DNA from: an uncultured Collinsella sp.
GTDB taxonomy: Bacteria; Actinomycetota; Coriobacteriia; Coriobacteriales; Coriobacteriaceae
DNA: 15,429 bases
Direction: 5' to 3'
Assembly (NCBI GenBank): GCA_900549195.1
Contig: URNK01000021.1
Span: 1-15,429 of the forward strand
In this document: piece after piece, positions 14,353 through 15,429 of the stretch
Numbering within the stretch: position 1 is the stretch's first letter
Layout of the letters: every line of letters starts with the position of its first letter
The notes under the pieces: model-generated
Databases searched by the model: none
What the model saw: only the letters and a program-made list of their open reading frames with translations
What the model was told of the DNA's origin: nothing
Made by a program: the position numbers and the translations under genes

Positions 14353-14388
14353 TCATCGGGGGCGTTCTTAAACGACTAGTCATCGGGG
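14346..14388. repeat. Tandem direct repeat CGACTAGTCATCGGGG, two copies
   Basis: The 16-base unit occurs exactly at 14346-14361 and 14373-14388, a period of 27. Each copy is followed by a related tail (GCGTTCTT and ACACTCTT). The ade stop codon TAG (14350-14352) lies inside the first copy. A related string, GATGGGGACGTTCCTTTT (15361-15378), follows the HAD gene, and a degenerate one lies near 12365. This looks like a dispersed intergenic element. Confidence 0.75.
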
Positions 14389-14423
14389 ACACTCTTTGGC
14401 GGGCTGCCTGACGCCGCGACCGT

Positions 14424-14460
14424 AGGACCTCTGGCATGTGTGAGCTATTTGCCAGGTCCT
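14424..14460 (+). repeat. Long bulged inverted repeat in the ade-HAD gap
   Basis: AGGACC (14424-14429) and TGGCA (14432-14436) pair with TGCCA (14450-14454) and GGTCCT (14455-14460), giving 11 base pairs with a TC bulge and a 13-base loop. No T-run follows. The right arm touches the putative -35 box of the HAD gene (14460-14465). Confidence 0.55.
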
Positions 14461-14488
14461 TGAAACGTTTACGCCCGCGGAGTCTTAT
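14460..14488 (+). promoter_or_regulatory. Putative promoter of the HAD phosphatase gene
   Basis: TTGAAA (14460-14465, 5 of 6 matches to consensus) and TCTTAT (14483-14488, 4 of 6) are separated by 17 bases. Transcription would start near 14494-14496, inside the first bases of the large leader hairpin. Confidence 0.5.
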
Positions 14489-14490
14489 TT

Positions 14491-14556
14491 GAGCTCCCTT
14501 TGGGTACGTTGGAATCGGATACACGTTCGATTCCAACAAGCCCGAAGGGAGCTTTT
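14491..14556 (+). promoter_or_regulatory. Two-tier leader hairpin enclosing the HAD Shine-Dalgarno sequence
   Basis: The outer stem pairs AGCTCCCTTTGGG (14492-14504) with CCCGAAGGGAGCT (14541-14553), 13 bp with one U-G wobble. After a 3 by 3 internal loop (TAC/AAG), the inner stem pairs GTTGGAATCG (14508-14517) with CGATTCCAAC (14528-14537), 10 perfect base pairs around a 10-base loop. The 3' arm contains the ribosome binding site GAAGGGAG (14544-14551) and ends in TTTT. It could act as a terminator, a translational lock or both. The pairing is certain; the function is inferred. Confidence 0.75.
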
Positions 14557-14558
14557 CT

Positions 14559-15353
14559 ATGTTTAAACTGATTGCATCCGATATGGACGGCACGTTGCTT
14601 GACGAAAACGGCCAGGTGCCTCCCGAAACCTATGAACTGATCCTGGCGCTACGCGAGCATGGCGTGCATTTTGCCGCATCGTCAGGTCGTCGCTACGATC
14701 GACTGTGCGAGTTCTTTGCGCCCGTTCGTGACAAGATGGACTTTGTCGCAGCTAACGGTGCCCAGGTCTACGCCGACGGCAAGATGGTGGACCGTGAGGT
14801 GTATTCGCACCTGGCGATTCGAAAGCTCGCCCAGGCCGTCGGGACGTTTCCCAATTTGCATCTTGCGCTCTTTGACCGAACCAAATCCTTCTTGCTCGAT
14901 GACGAGTGCAAGTTCGTGCGTGAGGTCGATAAGGACCTTCCCAATGCCGAGCGCATTTGGGAGCTGCCCGATCCCAGCGTAAATATCATCAAAGCGAGTA
15001 TCTTTTGCGACGACAGTGCGGTTATGGACAGCGCGTACGTGCTACAGCGCGAACTTGGTCAGCTCTTTACTTTTGCGCCTTCGGGCAACGCGTGGATTGA
15101 TGCCATGCAGCCTGGTGTGTCGAAGGCCTCGGGTATCGCGCAGCTCGCGGAGCATTACGGCATTGGTCGCGACGAGGTCATGGCGTTTGGCGACTCGATG
15201 AACGACTACGAGATCATTCGCTTTGTCGGCACGGGCTGCGCGATGGAAAACGCGCGCCCCGCGCTTAAAGCGGTGGCCGATCGCGTCGTAGGCTGCAACC
15301 GCGACCACGCCGTTCAGCATGAGCTCCGTCGCGTGCTGGAGAGTCTCTCCTAA
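14559..15353 (+). CDS. Cof-type HAD-IIB family phosphatase
   Basis: The 264-residue cytosolic hydrolase removes phosphate from small metabolites, often sugar phosphates; the substrate is not readable from sequence. Motif I is DMDGTLLDENG (8-18), with nucleophile D8 and acid/base D10. Motif II is in AASSGR (39-44), motif III is K189 in GVSKASG (186-192), and motif IV is MAFGDSMNDYEII (208-220), with D212 and D216 as magnesium ligands. The large middle segment (about 80-185) is the C2-type cap of the IIB subclass. Length is typical (260-280). ATG at 14559 lies eight bases after GAAGGGA (14544-14550), which is buried in the leader hairpin. It appears to be a single-gene unit with its own promoter. 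Confidence 0.93.
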   Translation: MFKLIASDMDGTLLDENGQVPPETYELILALREHGVHFAASSGRRYDRLCEFFAPVRDKMDFVAANGAQVYADGKMVDREVYSHLAIRKLAQAVGTFPNLHLALFDRTKSFLLDDECKFVREVDKDLPNAERIWELPDPSVNIIKASIFCDDSAVMDSAYVLQRELGQLFTFAPSGNAWIDAMQPGVSKASGIAQLAEHYGIGRDEVMAFGDSMNDYEIIRFVGTGCAMENARPALKAVADRVVGCNRDHAVQHELRRVLESLS

Positions 15354-15360
15354 TCCGGCA

Positions 15361-15429
15361 GATGGGGACGTTCCTTTTAATATGAGCAGGACATTGTCAA
15401 GAGGCAAAATCGGGCCTGGCCCCAACGAT
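15361..15429. repeat. Repeat-like tail at the window end
   Basis: GATGGGGACGTTCCTTTT (15361-15378) resembles the GGGGAC-containing repeat after ade. Near the end, GGGCC (15412-15416) and GGCCC (15418-15422) form an inverted pair, and ATCG (15409-15412) mirrors CGAT (15426-15429). The minus strand of the last bases begins ATCGTTGGGGCC, similar in style to the forward unit. It may be an inverted repeat element cut by the window edge. No gene is seen here. Confidence 0.4.

Noticed and set aside
14346..14388. A CRISPR array
   Set aside because: There are only two 16-base units with an 11-base spacer, too short for repeats and spacers, and no cas genes nearby.

Overview
The window is about 15.4 kb of GC-rich bacterial DNA. 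All 16 genes I can support lie on the + strand, packed tightly and mostly with strong GGAGG-type ribosome binding sites and some GTG/TTG starts. The proteins look actinobacterial (for example AtpD with an EHYRVA segment), and the atpC-murA adjacency also recalls Actinobacteria. The upp-(atpI)-atpB order recalls Bacillus and relatives. Together with the codon use and short intergenic repeats, this best fits the Coriobacteriia, probably a Collinsella-like gut anaerobe. The taxon is inferred, not proven.

Layout. Bases 1-46 are not genomic: they are an Illumina Nextera read-2 adapter with a piece of P7 and an i7 index, so the left edge is a contig or read end. A glycerol kinase gene (69-1610) follows, then upp (uracil salvage, 1734-2381), then a complete F1Fo ATP synthase operon (2662-9545). 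The operon runs small membrane protein, atpB (a), atpE (c), atpF (b), atpH (delta), atpA (alpha), atpG (gamma), atpD (beta), atpC (epsilon). It has a recognisable promoter (2573-2600) and ends at a strong intrinsic terminator (9582-9620). Next come murA (9634-10917, first committed step of peptidoglycan synthesis) and, 12 bases on, a LytR-CpsA-Psr transferase (10930-12165), a pair devoted to making and decorating the cell wall. A 366-base, hairpin-rich gap separates these from ade (adenine deaminase, 12532-14352). A 206-base gap with a tandem repeat and a large hairpin leads to a HAD-IIB phosphatase (14559-15353). The window ends in a repeat-like tail.

How the genes work together. The core is energy coupling: the ATP synthase operon is complete, and the c-subunit residues argue for protons rather than sodium as the coupling ion. 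Glycerol kinase feeds glycerol 3-phosphate to lipid synthesis or glycolysis. upp and ade salvage nucleobases. murA and the LCP protein serve the envelope. This is mostly housekeeping content and I see no phage, CRISPR, toxin or defence module.

What is unusual. The regulatory layer is more striking than the genes. upp, murA, ade and the HAD gene each have a hairpin, often with a U-tract, just upstream of the ribosome binding site. In the HAD gene the hairpin contains the whole Shine-Dalgarno sequence and seems to form the very 5' end of the message. Other points are an AtpF with what looks like a cleavable signal peptide, a 12-residue insertion in AtpA, a glycerol kinase that has lost the arginine of its first phosphate loop, and a GACTAGTCATCGGGG-type intergenic repeat.
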